A DNA stretch of 26,160 nt, taken from the NCBI GenBank assembly GCA_028281215.1, contig JANQKH010000285.1:1-26160 (forward strand), read 5' to 3'. The notes under the pieces are model-generated. The model had not been told where the DNA came from and did no database searches. It worked only from the letters and a program-made list of their open reading frames with translations. The stretch is from Phycisphaeraceae bacterium (GTDB taxonomy: Bacteria > Planctomycetota > Phycisphaerae > Phycisphaerales > Phycisphaeraceae). A program made the translations under genes and the position numbers. This document shows positions 7,365 through 14,896 of the stretch, piece by piece. Position 1 is the stretch's first letter, and every line of letters begins with the position of its first letter.

Positions 7365-8531
7365 TCAATTCGGCGTGAAAGCGATGATCGTGCGGCCTCG
7401 GGCCGGATGCAACGTCACATCCGCGCCAGTCAGTAACGCTTTCGGGGGAGCTACGACCTGTCCGTTGCGCTGCGTGACCGCACCCTTGATCAGGTCGATC
7501 CGGAACTTGCGCGGCTTGTCCTCCCGTGTCTGGATCGACAATCCAAACAGCCTGGTGGTTTCATTGATCCACACCTCGGTGATCCACCCACGGATCGCAT
7601 CATCTTTCGATCGGACAAACACTTTGTGCGGCGTCTTCTCCTTGCGGTAATGCCCAAGCACGGCGCGGCGACCGGCTTTGGCGCCGATTTGCACCGGCGC
7701 GAGTTTGCCGTCCAGTACAAAGCTGACCTTCCGGCAATTGAGCGCAGCGTCCGCCCACTTGTTGTTCAGCTTGCGCGACACAGTTAACTCGACGGACTGA
7801 TCGATCACGCCGGTGGGTGTTTTGGTCTTGAAGCCTTTAATAATCGCCGGCGCGGTCAGGTCGTTGGCAAATCCACGCTTGCCGTCGGCGACCGGTTGCC
7901 ATTGCGATGGGTCATACTTGGAAGTTTTGTCGCGGACGAGCAGAATCTGGGGGCGTGGCTTGTGAATCTGCACCCAATGGCCGGGCTTGATCGCAGCAGC
8001 GGCGGCGCTGGTTGTGTTTTCGATGCGAAACGTGGTTTCTTCGCCGTACTGGATCGTCACATCCTTCGGCGGATTGGCGGCAAGGTGATGGTCCTTGTGC
8101 GTCTTGTGCACGCGTAACGTGAACTGCTTGTTTGCTACATCATGCTTGATCACCTCACCCCACTGAAAGTCCGGCGTGGTTTGCAAGTCGAGCCAGGTGT
8201 CTTCATAGAAGTAACCCCACTGCCCCGGCCTGATGGCCGCGGCGAATGTCGCAGCGTTGGTCAGCTCGCCGTTGATCATGCACACCGAACCGATCTTTTT
8301 CACCTGCCGCGTGATGGATTCACCGACCTTCGAATCGCGGCCGAACTTGCCCCAACTGCAATAGTCGTAGTAGTTGATCTTGACGGTGAACTTGGCGACG
8401 CCGTCCTTATGGTTCGGCGGAAAGGGGTCAACCGCGGTGACATCACCGACGAACGCCGCCGTGCTGGCGTGGGCGGGTTGAACAACCACCAACAACAGCG
8501 CGGCGACACCGAAAGAGGCAAGTCTTGTCAC
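7365..8531 (-). CDS. Secreted protein of unknown function with two PGxW modules
   Basis: The gene starts with GTG at 8531-8529, chosen because GGAG lies 7 nt upstream and a signal peptide follows (residues 1-22, cleavage AHA-S). The mature part of the 388-residue protein seems to contain an internal duplication. Two modules each run from a G-x-V beta strand (GDVTAVD at 29, GEVIKHDVANKQFTLRV at 125) to an alanine run and PGxW (AAAIRPGQWGYF near 97-108, AAAIKPGHWVQI near 178-189). A C-terminal region (about 230-388) is strand-rich and ends LHPARGRTIIAFTPN. Three cysteines (58, 84 and one near 277) could allow a disulfide. I do not recognise a family. It lies 96 bp upstream of the next minus-strand start... 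the GyrI-like gene at 8628-9212, which precedes it in transcription order. Confidence 0.8.
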   Translation of the reverse strand: MTRLASFGVAALLLVVVQPAHASTAAFVGDVTAVDPFPPNHKDGVAKFTVKINYYDYCSWGKFGRDSKVGESITRQVKKIGSVCMINGELTNAATFAAAIRPGQWGYFYEDTWLDLQTTPDFQWGEVIKHDVANKQFTLRVHKTHKDHHLAANPPKDVTIQYGEETTFRIENTTSAAAAAIKPGHWVQIHKPRPQILLVRDKTSKYDPSQWQPVADGKRGFANDLTAPAIIKGFKTKTPTGVIDQSVELTVSRKLNNKWADAALNCRKVSFVLDGKLAPVQIGAKAGRRAVLGHYRKEKTPHKVFVRSKDDAIRGWITEVWINETTRLFGLSIQTREDKPRKFRIDLIKGAVTQRNGQVVAPPKALLTGADVTLHPARGRTIIAFTPN

Positions 8532-8627
8532 GGCGTAACTCCAGAGAGGGTCGGGACACGTGACAGTTTACTGCGAACTCGATGATCCACCATGCGCAGT
8601 GACGCGACAACTTGACCAGACTCGTGA

Positions 8628-9212
8628 TTACTTGATCCCAATCTGAATCTCAATCACATTCCGCGGTGACTGCTCGCCTTCCCAAAACATGTACACCTCA
8701 CGGTGATGGCCCGTCGGCGTCAAACCCTTTGCAAAGATCGACTGAAACAGCTTCGGATAAGCCTCCCCGATACCCGAAGTCGGGCCGGTGTAGTACACCG
8801 TCGCGGCACGAAACGCCGGTAGCTTGCGAATCTTGAATTTGCCGAACGGCTTGTCGTCATCATGGACAGGAAAGCCGGTCAGAATCTGGAACGGTTTGTC
8901 CCGATCTTTCGACGCACCGTCGTAAGCAAAGTAAACCGGACTGTGCACATGCATTCCGTTCTTTTCCGCCTGTTCGAGGAGTGGAAAGAAGATTTCGTTG
9001 AGTGTGTCGCCCATCTTGGCGAAGGTCGTCTTGGATTGGCCGGAAAGCACGTACGGCACTTCCTTCACGTCCTTGATGATCAACCCGGACATATGCCACT
9101 TCGGCTCAGCTTTTTTTTCACCACTGTCTTTCGCACCGTCCTTGGCATCCTGAGCCACCACGATCGAACCCATCAACACAAAGACAAAACCAATCAACGT
9201 GAATCGACGCAT
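8628..9212 (-). CDS. Exported GyrI-like / AraC-effector-domain protein
   Basis: The start at ATG 9212 is preceded by AAGGAGGT about 6 nt upstream, the best ribosome-binding site in the window. The 194-residue protein has a signal peptide (residues 1-20, cleavage VVA-Q21) and a charged Lys/Asp/Glu linker to about 37. From there it resembles the GyrI-like small-molecule-binding fold: YVLSGQSKTTFAKMGDTL, an amphipathic helix, HSPVYFAYDG, KIRKLPAFRAATVYYTGP, then a helix with YPKLFQSIFAKGL and a final strand VIEIQIGIK. Members of this fold sit in AraC-type regulators or act as stand-alone ligand-binding proteins. An exported version would act outside the cytoplasm. The ligand is unknown. The gene is followed 96 bp later by the PGxW protein on the same strand. 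Confidence 0.8.
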   Translation of the reverse strand: MRRFTLIGFVFVLMGSIVVAQDAKDGAKDSGEKKAEPKWHMSGLIIKDVKEVPYVLSGQSKTTFAKMGDTLNEIFFPLLEQAEKNGMHVHSPVYFAYDGASKDRDKPFQILTGFPVHDDDKPFGKFKIRKLPAFRAATVYYTGPTSGIGEAYPKLFQSIFAKGLTPTGHHREVYMFWEGEQSPRNVIEIQIGIK

Positions 9213-9384
9213 AACAACCTCCTTGAATAGATAGTGAAACACCGGCTGTATGGTACCAATTAAATGTAAACACCATGCCGGGTGGGCGATGATTCGTTAC
9301 ATCATGAATGCCACTGGCGGCAGGGGCATTGACAGGTGTGAGATTCAAATTGAACTTGCACGACGGTTCGCCAAACACCCCTAA

Positions 9385-9402
9385 CCGGCTTAACCGAGCC
9401 GG
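9385..9402 (-). terminator. Weak hairpin downstream of ilvD
   Basis: CCGGCT (9385-9390) and AGCCGG (9397-9402) form a 6-bp stem with a 6-nt loop, 55 bp past the ilvD stop. On the minus strand it is followed by TTAGGGGTGTTT, a poor T-run. It could be a weak terminator. The rest of the 244-bp gap holds no gene. Confidence 0.3.
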
Positions 9403-9456
9403 GATCTGTGAACCCGATTCGGATTCGCAGGTGGCGCGTCTCAAACTGCCATCCGC

Positions 9457-11160
9457 TCACTCATCCGTGACGCAACCCTCGCTCGCTGACGTCACATTCT
9501 TGATGTATTTGTGCAGCGTGCCGCGTGTGTGTTTATAAGGCGGCGGCTCAAAGGTTGCTTCGCGCATGCTCAGTTCTTCGTCGTCCACGCCTTCGATGGT
9601 GATCCTGCGCGACTCGGCATCGATCGTGATGATCTCGCCGTCCTTGACCACGGCGATCGGCCCGCCTTCCTGCGCTTCGGGGGTGACGTGACCAATGATG
9701 AACCCGTGGCTGCCGCCGGAAAAGCGGCCGTCGGTGATCAGCGCGACCTTGTCGCCCAAGCCCGCACCCATGATCGCGCTGGTGGGCGTCAACATTTCCG
9801 GCATGCCGGGGCCGCCCTTGGGGCCCTCGTAGCGAATGATCACTACCATCCCGGGTTCGATCTCACCATTTTCGAGACCGGCGAGCATGTCTTCTTCGCA
9901 GTCGAAACACTTGGCGGGACCGGTGAAGGTGAGGCCTTCCTTGCCTGTGATTTTCGCGACCGAGCCTTGCGGCGCGAGATTACCGTACAGGATTTGCAAG
10001 TGCCCGGTTTGCTTGATCGGATCCTCGATCGGCCGCACCACCTGCTGCCCTTCGCGCAAACCGGGGACATCGATCAGGTTCGCCGCCAAAGGATGGCCGG
10101 TCACTGTCATGCACTCGCCGTTGATCAGTCCGTGATTCATCAGGTACCGCATCAAGCCGGGTGTGCCGCCGACGGTGTGCAGGTCTTCCATCACGTACTT
10201 GCCCGAGGGCTTCAAGTCGGCCAGGTATGGCACACGGTCGGACACAGCCTGAAAATCTTCGAGCGTCAGTTCGATGTCATACGCCCGCGCGATCGCCAGC
10301 AGGTGTAACACCGCGTTGGTCGATCCGCCGAGCACCGTGATGACGACCATCGCATTTTCCAGCGACTCACGCGTGACGATGTCGCGTGGCTTGATGTCTT
10401 TTTCCAACAGGTTCAACAACGCGGCGCCGGCTTCACGGCATTCATCCTTCTTCGCCGGGTCCACTGCGGGAATCGACGCTGAGTACGGCAGTGACAAGCC
10501 CATCGCTTCGATCGCCGACGACATCGTGTTCGCGGTATACATCCCGCCGCAAGCGCCGGCGCCGGGACATGAATTTCGCACAATATCCTGGCGTTGTTCT
10601 TCCGTGATCGAGCCGTCAAGGTATTCGCCGTAGCTTTGCGCAGCCGAAACGATGTCGCGGACTTGTTCTTGTCCGTTGAACTTGGTGCAACCGGGTTTGA
10701 TCGTTCCGCCGTAGACGATCAGACCGGGACGGTTGAGCCGACCCATCGCCATGACGCAGCCGGGCATGTTCTTGTCGCAGCCTGGAATGGTGATCACACC
10801 ATCGTAAAACTGCGCGGCGACCACGGTTTCGATCGAATCGGCAATGATCTCGCGCGACTGGAGCGAATACGACATGCCATCGGTACCCATCGAGATACCG
10901 TCCGACACGCCGATGGTGTTAAAGCGAAGCCCGACGAGGCCGGAAGCGTTCACACCTTCCTTCACCGCCTCGGACAGTTCGAGCAGGTGCATGTTGCACG
11001 GGTTGCCCTCCCACCAGACGCTGGCGATACCGACCTGCGGCTTGTTCATGTCGTCGGGCGTCATGCCGGTGGCGTAAAGCATCGCCTGGCTGATCCCGCG
11101 CGACTTGGGCTGCGTGATCTGACTGGAGAATTTGTTCAACGAGGTCGTATCTGTGGGCAT
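9457..11160 (-). CDS. ilvD: Dihydroxy-acid dehydratase
   Basis: The enzyme removes water from 2,3-dihydroxy-isovalerate and 2,3-dihydroxy-3-methylvalerate, the third common step of valine and isoleucine synthesis (and, via ketoisovalerate, leucine and pantothenate). It is cytoplasmic. From ATG 11160 the protein has 567 residues, the usual family length. Fe-S ligand cysteines are present in CNMH (C55), PGCDKNMPGC (C128, with K130 as the Mg-binding lysine region) and GAGACGG (C204). Other landmarks are KSRGISQAMLYATG near the N-terminus and TDGRFSGGSHG near the C-terminus. The frame stays open upstream to ATG 11289, which would add 43 residues with no family match, so I prefer 11160; its Shine-Dalgarno (CGGAA) is weak. 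No other ilv gene is nearby. Confidence 0.97.
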   Translation of the reverse strand: MPTDTTSLNKFSSQITQPKSRGISQAMLYATGMTPDDMNKPQVGIASVWWEGNPCNMHLLELSEAVKEGVNASGLVGLRFNTIGVSDGISMGTDGMSYSLQSREIIADSIETVVAAQFYDGVITIPGCDKNMPGCVMAMGRLNRPGLIVYGGTIKPGCTKFNGQEQVRDIVSAAQSYGEYLDGSITEEQRQDIVRNSCPGAGACGGMYTANTMSSAIEAMGLSLPYSASIPAVDPAKKDECREAGAALLNLLEKDIKPRDIVTRESLENAMVVITVLGGSTNAVLHLLAIARAYDIELTLEDFQAVSDRVPYLADLKPSGKYVMEDLHTVGGTPGLMRYLMNHGLINGECMTVTGHPLAANLIDVPGLREGQQVVRPIEDPIKQTGHLQILYGNLAPQGSVAKITGKEGLTFTGPAKCFDCEEDMLAGLENGEIEPGMVVIIRYEGPKGGPGMPEMLTPTSAIMGAGLGDKVALITDGRFSGGSHGFIIGHVTPEAQEGGPIAVVKDGEIITIDAESRRITIEGVDDEELSMREATFEPPPYKHTRGTLHKYIKNVTSASEGCVTDE

Positions 11161-11292
11161 GGTCGGGTTCCGTAAAAAGTCGAGCGACGCATTGTAGTCG
11201 ATGGGAACGGTCGAGGTGGTGTCGGGGAATCCCGGAAGCAGATCGATCGCCTTGGCTTCGGCCATGTTGTTACAAGCTGCAATAACCATCAG

Positions 11293-11361
11293 GTGCCATG
11301 GCTGGCTTGACCAGCCGTGAAAGTGGTCGAAAAGCGGCTGGGGTAAAAGAGGCGTGGCGCA
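11293..11361. repeat. Decayed copy of the GTGCCATGGCTGG hairpin repeat
   Basis: Bases 11293-11319 match the left arm of the hairpin at 18012-18082 at 26 of 27 positions. After a similar spacer, CGGCTGGGG (from 11335) and GGCGTGGCGC (to about 11360) look like a strongly diverged right arm. The copy lies in the gap between ilvD and the next gene, just upstream of the longest possible ilvD start. Confidence 0.6.
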
Positions 11362-11388
11362 GTGAACTTGGCGCGCAGAACGCGAAAC

Positions 11389-11418
11389 GCTGTGGCACGC
11401 CGAGCCTTTGCCACAGCC
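11389..11418. repeat. CTGTGGCA hairpin repeat, copy A
   Basis: GCTGTGGCA (11389-11397) and TGCCACAGC (11409-11417) form a perfect 9-bp stem with an 11-nt loop. Bases 11394-11418 reappear in inverted orientation at 12485-12509 with 23 of 25 matches, so the two copies bracket the gene between them. The hairpin is 54 bp past that gene's stop and may also act in transcript ending. The 311-bp gap 11161-11471 contains only this and the preceding repeat. Confidence 0.6.
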
Positions 11419-11471
11419 ACCCGGCAGATTGGATCAGCGAAGAAAAGGATGTCACGCAACAGTACCGATTT

Positions 11472-12230
11472 TCACCGATAACTGAACTTCGCATTGCTGT
11501 CGGCTGAGAAACCGTCGGCAGCATCAAACAAGTTGTCCAATTCCGGATTCGCGTCGCCGTCGAGGTTGATTCTTCCCGGCGCGAACATGCCGGTGGTTTC
11601 GAAGGTGACGTGGTTGTCGTTCCAGCCGATGTTACCCTGCCACTTGGCGGCGTCGCCACTGGTGTCGCCGTCGTGCATGCCGGTTCTGATCATGGTGGCG
11701 TCGATCGCTTTGCCGCGGTCGCCGACGATCGGCGCACGGCTGTTGGTGGTGTTCCGCCATTCGCGTCGCCGTCCTTCATTGCCGCGTTCGGCGCCGAACT
11801 GGAGCATCGCGTACGAATAGTTCTTGCGGGTTACGGTGTACAACACGGGCAGGTGCGGGACAGGTTCCTTTTCGTTGGCGTCCAGCGCACTGATGACGCC
11901 TCGGGGTTTGATTAACTCGCTGGTCAACAGTCTGGCGTACACCGCGGAGATGTCGGTATTGCTCGGCTCGACACAGGCGTACATCGTTTCATCGGTTGCC
12001 GGCGTCGCGGGTGTGCGCCTGCCCGACCCGTTGAGCCCGGGATAATACCCGTTGTTCATCTGCCCGTAGACCACCAGGCCGCGATGAATTCCACGAATCT
12101 GAACGCCATTGCCCATCCGCTGCTGTTGTGTGGTGGTTATTTCACCGCACGCGATCAGGAATTGAAACATCACTGCCGCCAGACACACCAATACCACAGC
12201 GTCCAACCACGAAAACACACGACGACTCAT
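11472..12230 (-). CDS. Pseudopilin-like lipoprotein, tandem copy 3
   Basis: The 252-residue protein starts at ATG 12230, with GAGGA about 6 nt upstream. Its N-terminus MSRRVFSWLDAVVLV ends in a lipobox L-I-A-C28-G, so it is probably lipidated at Cys28. F6 and D10 sit where a prepilin would have Phe+1 and Glu+5, but the Gly-1 of a prepilin site is Val here. The body shares blocks with its neighbours: QQQRMGNGVQIRGIHRGLVVY, NNGYYPGLNGSG, NYSYAMLQFG, REWRNTTNSRAPIVGDR and GNIGWNDNHVTFETTGMFAPG. It belongs with DUF1559/H-X9-DG-like planctomycete proteins, whose function is poorly known. It is the most diverged of the three tandem copies and lies last in transcription order, after a 302-bp gap. 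Confidence 0.85.
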   Translation of the reverse strand: MSRRVFSWLDAVVLVCLAAVMFQFLIACGEITTTQQQRMGNGVQIRGIHRGLVVYGQMNNGYYPGLNGSGRRTPATPATDETMYACVEPSNTDISAVYARLLTSELIKPRGVISALDANEKEPVPHLPVLYTVTRKNYSYAMLQFGAERGNEGRRREWRNTTNSRAPIVGDRGKAIDATMIRTGMHDGDTSGDAAKWQGNIGWNDNHVTFETTGMFAPGRINLDGDANPELDNLFDAADGFSADSNAKFSYR

Positions 12231-12532
12231 GGTGTCCTCAATTCACTTCACAAACCGATTGGTTGTCCATCGGTATGACCAGGAGGGAAACATAACTCTC
12301 AGCAGCATTGCACCGCCGAGCACAACATGCTTCGCCGCGAACTCAGGTCTTCGAGTGGGCCGCGAAACTACATCTTCTATCGGATCATAGGCGAGAGGAC
12401 TGCGGAAGGTCCGCAAAAACCATGCGTGTTACACAAACAGCGAACCCCAGCCGCGCATGAGCAGAGAAACCCCCATGGCTTGGCGGCTGTGGCAAAAGTT
12501 CGGCGTGCCCATGCCAATCGAAGCCCGGCGAA
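12231..12532. other. 302-bp gap between tandem paralogs
   Basis: There is no gene I can support here. The gap contains a TGCGGA-AGG-TCCGCA mini-hairpin near 12400 and the inverted repeat copy at 12485-12509. The gap may separate the last paralog from the other two as its own transcription unit, since AT-rich promoter-like sequence is not obvious. Confidence 0.4.
12485..12509. repeat. CTGTGGCA repeat, copy B (inverted)
   Basis: This 25-bp segment matches the complement of 11394-11418 at 23 of 25 positions. It starts 23 bp past the stop of the upstream paralog (12533). Only half of the hairpin is kept, because the second arm reads CCCATGCC. Confidence 0.6.
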
Positions 12533-13282
12533 TCAATACGTGAACATGGCGTTACCGTCGGGCGACGTGCCGTCGGAGGCGTCGAACAGGTTATCGGGCT
12601 TGTCGTTGGGCGTACCGCCGAACTTCAGTTTGCCCGGCGCAAACACGGCCGAGTTCTCGAACGTCACGTGGTTGTCGTTCCAGCCGACGTGGCCGTTCCA
12701 CTTGGTCGGATCGCCGGAGTCGTCGCCATCGTGCATGCCGGTGAACTTCATCGACGGATCGATGATTTTGCTGCGATCGGCAACCAGGGGCGCCATGCTG
12801 TTGTTGGTTCCCCGCCATTCGCCGCGCCGACCTTCGTTGCCGGTGTCGTCGCCGAACTGAAGCAGTGCGTAGGAATAGTTGGCGCGGGTCATCGTGTGTC
12901 CGCCGCTTGGCGAAGGTGCGGGCGTTTTGCTGTCGGCGTCCAGTGGATGAATCGGATAATCCGGCGGAATGTAAGCGCCCCAGATCAATAAGGCGTACAC
13001 AATCGAAATATCAGAGTTGGAAGCTTTGGGTGCGCCGTACTGGTTGTCGCCGGCCGGAATGGCGTCCGCCGCGTTCCCGTCCGGTCCCAGGCCGGGATAA
13101 AAATCGTTGTTGCCCTGCGAGAAAATCAACATCGCTGAATGCACGCCGCGCACCTGCGTGCCGTTCACCATCCGCTGTTTGCCCGACGTCGCCCGGCCGC
13201 AGCCGATCAACCCTACGGTCAGCACAGCGAACACCGCCGCCAGCGCGATCAAATCTTTCAACGAAAATCCATATCGGGACAT
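12533..13282 (-). CDS. Pseudopilin-like lipoprotein, tandem copy 2
   Basis: The gene starts at ATG 13282 with a strong AGGAGG upstream and encodes 249 residues. The N-terminus MSRYGFSLKDLIALAAVF closely mimics a prepilin leader (R-Y-G then F-S-L-K-D, where prepilins have F-T-L-I-E), but the helix ends in a lipobox L-I-G-C28. Shared family blocks are KQRMVNGTQVRGVHSAMLIF, NNDFYPGLGPDG, NYSYALLQFG, EWRGTNNSMAPLVADRSKIID, MHDGDDSGDPTKWNG and VGWNDNHVTFENSAVFAPG. Lipoprotein sorting would place it at a membrane surface. No pilus assembly gene is nearby. The function is unknown. Its stop is 302 bp before copy 3 and its start lies 67 bp after copy 1. Confidence 0.88.
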   Translation of the reverse strand: MSRYGFSLKDLIALAAVFAVLTVGLIGCGRATSGKQRMVNGTQVRGVHSAMLIFSQGNNDFYPGLGPDGNAADAIPAGDNQYGAPKASNSDISIVYALLIWGAYIPPDYPIHPLDADSKTPAPSPSGGHTMTRANYSYALLQFGDDTGNEGRRGEWRGTNNSMAPLVADRSKIIDPSMKFTGMHDGDDSGDPTKWNGHVGWNDNHVTFENSAVFAPGKLKFGGTPNDKPDNLFDASDGTSPDGNAMFTY

Positions 13283-13348
13283 GCTATGCCTCCTGTCATG
13301 TCAAGTATCAAACTTGGTCGTTATTGCAAAATGTCGATCGAGGTCGGA

Positions 13349-14086
13349 TCAATGCACAAACATGGCGTTGTTTTCAGGTGTCTCACCGTCATTGGCTTTG
13401 AACAGGTCGTCCGCCTTTGAGTTCGAAACCGAGCCGAACTTCAACGTGCCCGGCTGGAAAACACTGGATTGCTCGAACGTGACGTGGTTGTCGTTCCACG
13501 CCACACTGCCGGTCCATTTCGCTGGGTCACTGCCGCCGTGGATGCTGATGGTCTTGAGCGATGAATCGATCGCCTGGCTGCGATCGGCAATGATTGGCGC
13601 CTGGCTGTTGTTGGTGTCTTTCCATTCAAGCAGTCGGCCGGTGTCTTTCGACATGTCGCTGACCTGCAACGTCGCGAACGAATAGTTGGACTTGCTGAGC
13701 GTGTGCTTCTGGTCGGGCGTCGGCGCGATCGTCTTGGCGCCTGGTTCACCCGGCGCGATCAGATATTCCGGCGTAAAAAATTCACCATTGAGTAAGAGCG
13801 CGAACACCATCGATTGGTTGGAACTGGTCATCTTCGGCGCACCGTATCCACGATCGGTGGCCGCCAGGTGTTGATCGACCGGCCTTCCGTCAACATTACG
13901 GCCGGGATAAAACTCATTGTTCGATTGGCTGAACAGCACGCACGCCTGATGGATCCCCCTCAACTGCCTGGCGCCGTCAATTCTCTGACTCTTGGACGTA
14001 CCCCCGCACCCGATCAGTCCGACCACCAGCAACACACCGACCGCCGTCAGCGCCGTCACGTCTTTAACTGAAAATGAACGCCCCAT
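13349..14086 (-). CDS. Pseudopilin-like lipoprotein, tandem copy 1
   Basis: The gene starts at ATG 14086 (GGGAG about 8 nt upstream) and encodes 245 residues. The frame is open to 14146, but the 20 extra residues lack sense next to this signal sequence. MGRSFSVKDVTALTAVGVLLVVGLIGC gives a lipobox L-I-G-C27 and keeps F and D at the prepilin +1 and +5 places, without Gly-1. Family blocks are ARQLRGIHQACVLFSQSNNEFYPGRNVDG, FFTPEYLIAPGEPG, NYSFATLQVSDMS, LEWKDTNNSQAPIIADRSQAID and GSVAWNDNHVTFEQSSVFQPG. The NNxFYPGRNVDG and FFTPEYxI blocks make it the tandem copy most like the GYF protein at 4757-5848. It is the first gene of the tandem set. Confidence 0.87.
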   Translation of the reverse strand: MGRSFSVKDVTALTAVGVLLVVGLIGCGGTSKSQRIDGARQLRGIHQACVLFSQSNNEFYPGRNVDGRPVDQHLAATDRGYGAPKMTSSNQSMVFALLLNGEFFTPEYLIAPGEPGAKTIAPTPDQKHTLSKSNYSFATLQVSDMSKDTGRLLEWKDTNNSQAPIIADRSQAIDSSLKTISIHGGSDPAKWTGSVAWNDNHVTFEQSSVFQPGTLKFGSVSNSKADDLFKANDGETPENNAMFVH

Positions 14087-14194
14087 GATTCGTCTCCCGT
14101 TGATTGGCGGTCCCGGCGATGATTCACCATGCGTCGTACGCAACACACAGCCGAAGCGACATGCTTAACCACCGGCGGAGCCCCACCACTGGGG

Positions 14195-14200
14195 ATTATA
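14195..14200 (-). promoter_or_regulatory. -10-like TATAAT upstream of the tandem lipoproteins
   Basis: A perfect minus-strand TATAAT lies 109 bp upstream of the copy 1 start, in an otherwise GC-rich region. It sits inside a GGGGAT...ATCCCC inverted repeat (14191-14217). No good -35 hexamer is found at normal spacing. The 258-bp gap 14087-14344 also holds TTTATAAGG at 14282-14290, 55 bp before the sigma-factor start. Confidence 0.35.
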
Positions 14201-14344
14201 AGTCAACTTTTCATCCCCGTGCAGGCAAAAAATCATGAGAATCACCATCCCGCCGCGTTCACATCCGCCCCCAAGGACCCGTTTATAAGGTGGATCAACA
14301 ACTAGAATGGCTCACCACGAGCCCCAACCGCCTGGAACACGCCT

Positions 14345-14896
14345 ATGGCCAAAGCGAGGAACGTCGAACCGCCCGCCATCAGCGAGCAGCAGATGGAGCA
14401 ATACCTGGAGTTGTATTCGCGGCACCAGCGCCGGCTGTTCCTCTACATCAACGCGATGCTTCCCAGCCCGGCGGACGCCGACGAGGTGTTCCAGGAAACG
14501 AACATCGTGATCTGGAAAAAGTTCGACCAGTTTGAAATCGGAACGGACTTTCTCGCCTGGGCATACCGCATCGCTTACTTCCAAGTGCGTGACTACCGCC
14601 GACGCGCCTGGCGACGCGCCAACTGCTTTACACCGGAAGTGCTCGAACAGTTGGCGGACACCGTGCAGGAGGAAGAGGAACTGTTGGAAGACCGTCGGGC
14701 CGCGCTGGCCGACTGCCGGAAGAAACTCAATGAAGACGACCAGCAACTGCTCAACCAATGCTACGCGCCGGACGCGCGGGTCGAACAGGTCGCCCAGTCG
14801 CTCGAACGCAAAGCCACGAGCGTCTACCGCTCGCTGCGACGCATTCGGCAACTGCTGCTGGACTGTATCAAGAAGACGGTGGACGCGAAGGCGTAG
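14345..14896 (+). CDS. ECF-type RNA polymerase sigma factor
   Basis: The 183-residue protein has the two-domain layout of an ECF sigma factor. Sigma-2 covers about residues 20-92, with DADEVFQETNIVIWKKFDQF binding core polymerase and the -10 element and AWAYRIAYFQVRDYRRR closing the domain. Sigma-4 covers about 115-175, with a helix-turn-helix in VEQVAQSLERKATSVYRSLRRIRQLLLDC that reads the -35. The style (EQYLELYSRHQRRLFLYI, VFQETN) fits the Rhodopirellula/Verrucomicrobium ECF subfamily. The start ATG 14345 has only a weak GGA upstream. It is followed 311 bp later by a FecR protein, the common planctomycete arrangement in which the membrane protein is thought to control the sigma factor. Confidence 0.93.
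   Translation: MAKARNVEPPAISEQQMEQYLELYSRHQRRLFLYINAMLPSPADADEVFQETNIVIWKKFDQFEIGTDFLAWAYRIAYFQVRDYRRRAWRRANCFTPEVLEQLADTVQEEEELLEDRRAALADCRKKLNEDDQQLLNQCYAPDARVEQVAQSLERKATSVYRSLRRIRQLLLDCIKKTVDAKA

Noticed and set aside
12398..12415. Terminator in the gap between paralogs
   Set aside because: The TGCGGA-AGG-TCCGCA stem is followed by A residues on the plus strand and is preceded, not followed, by T residues on the minus strand.
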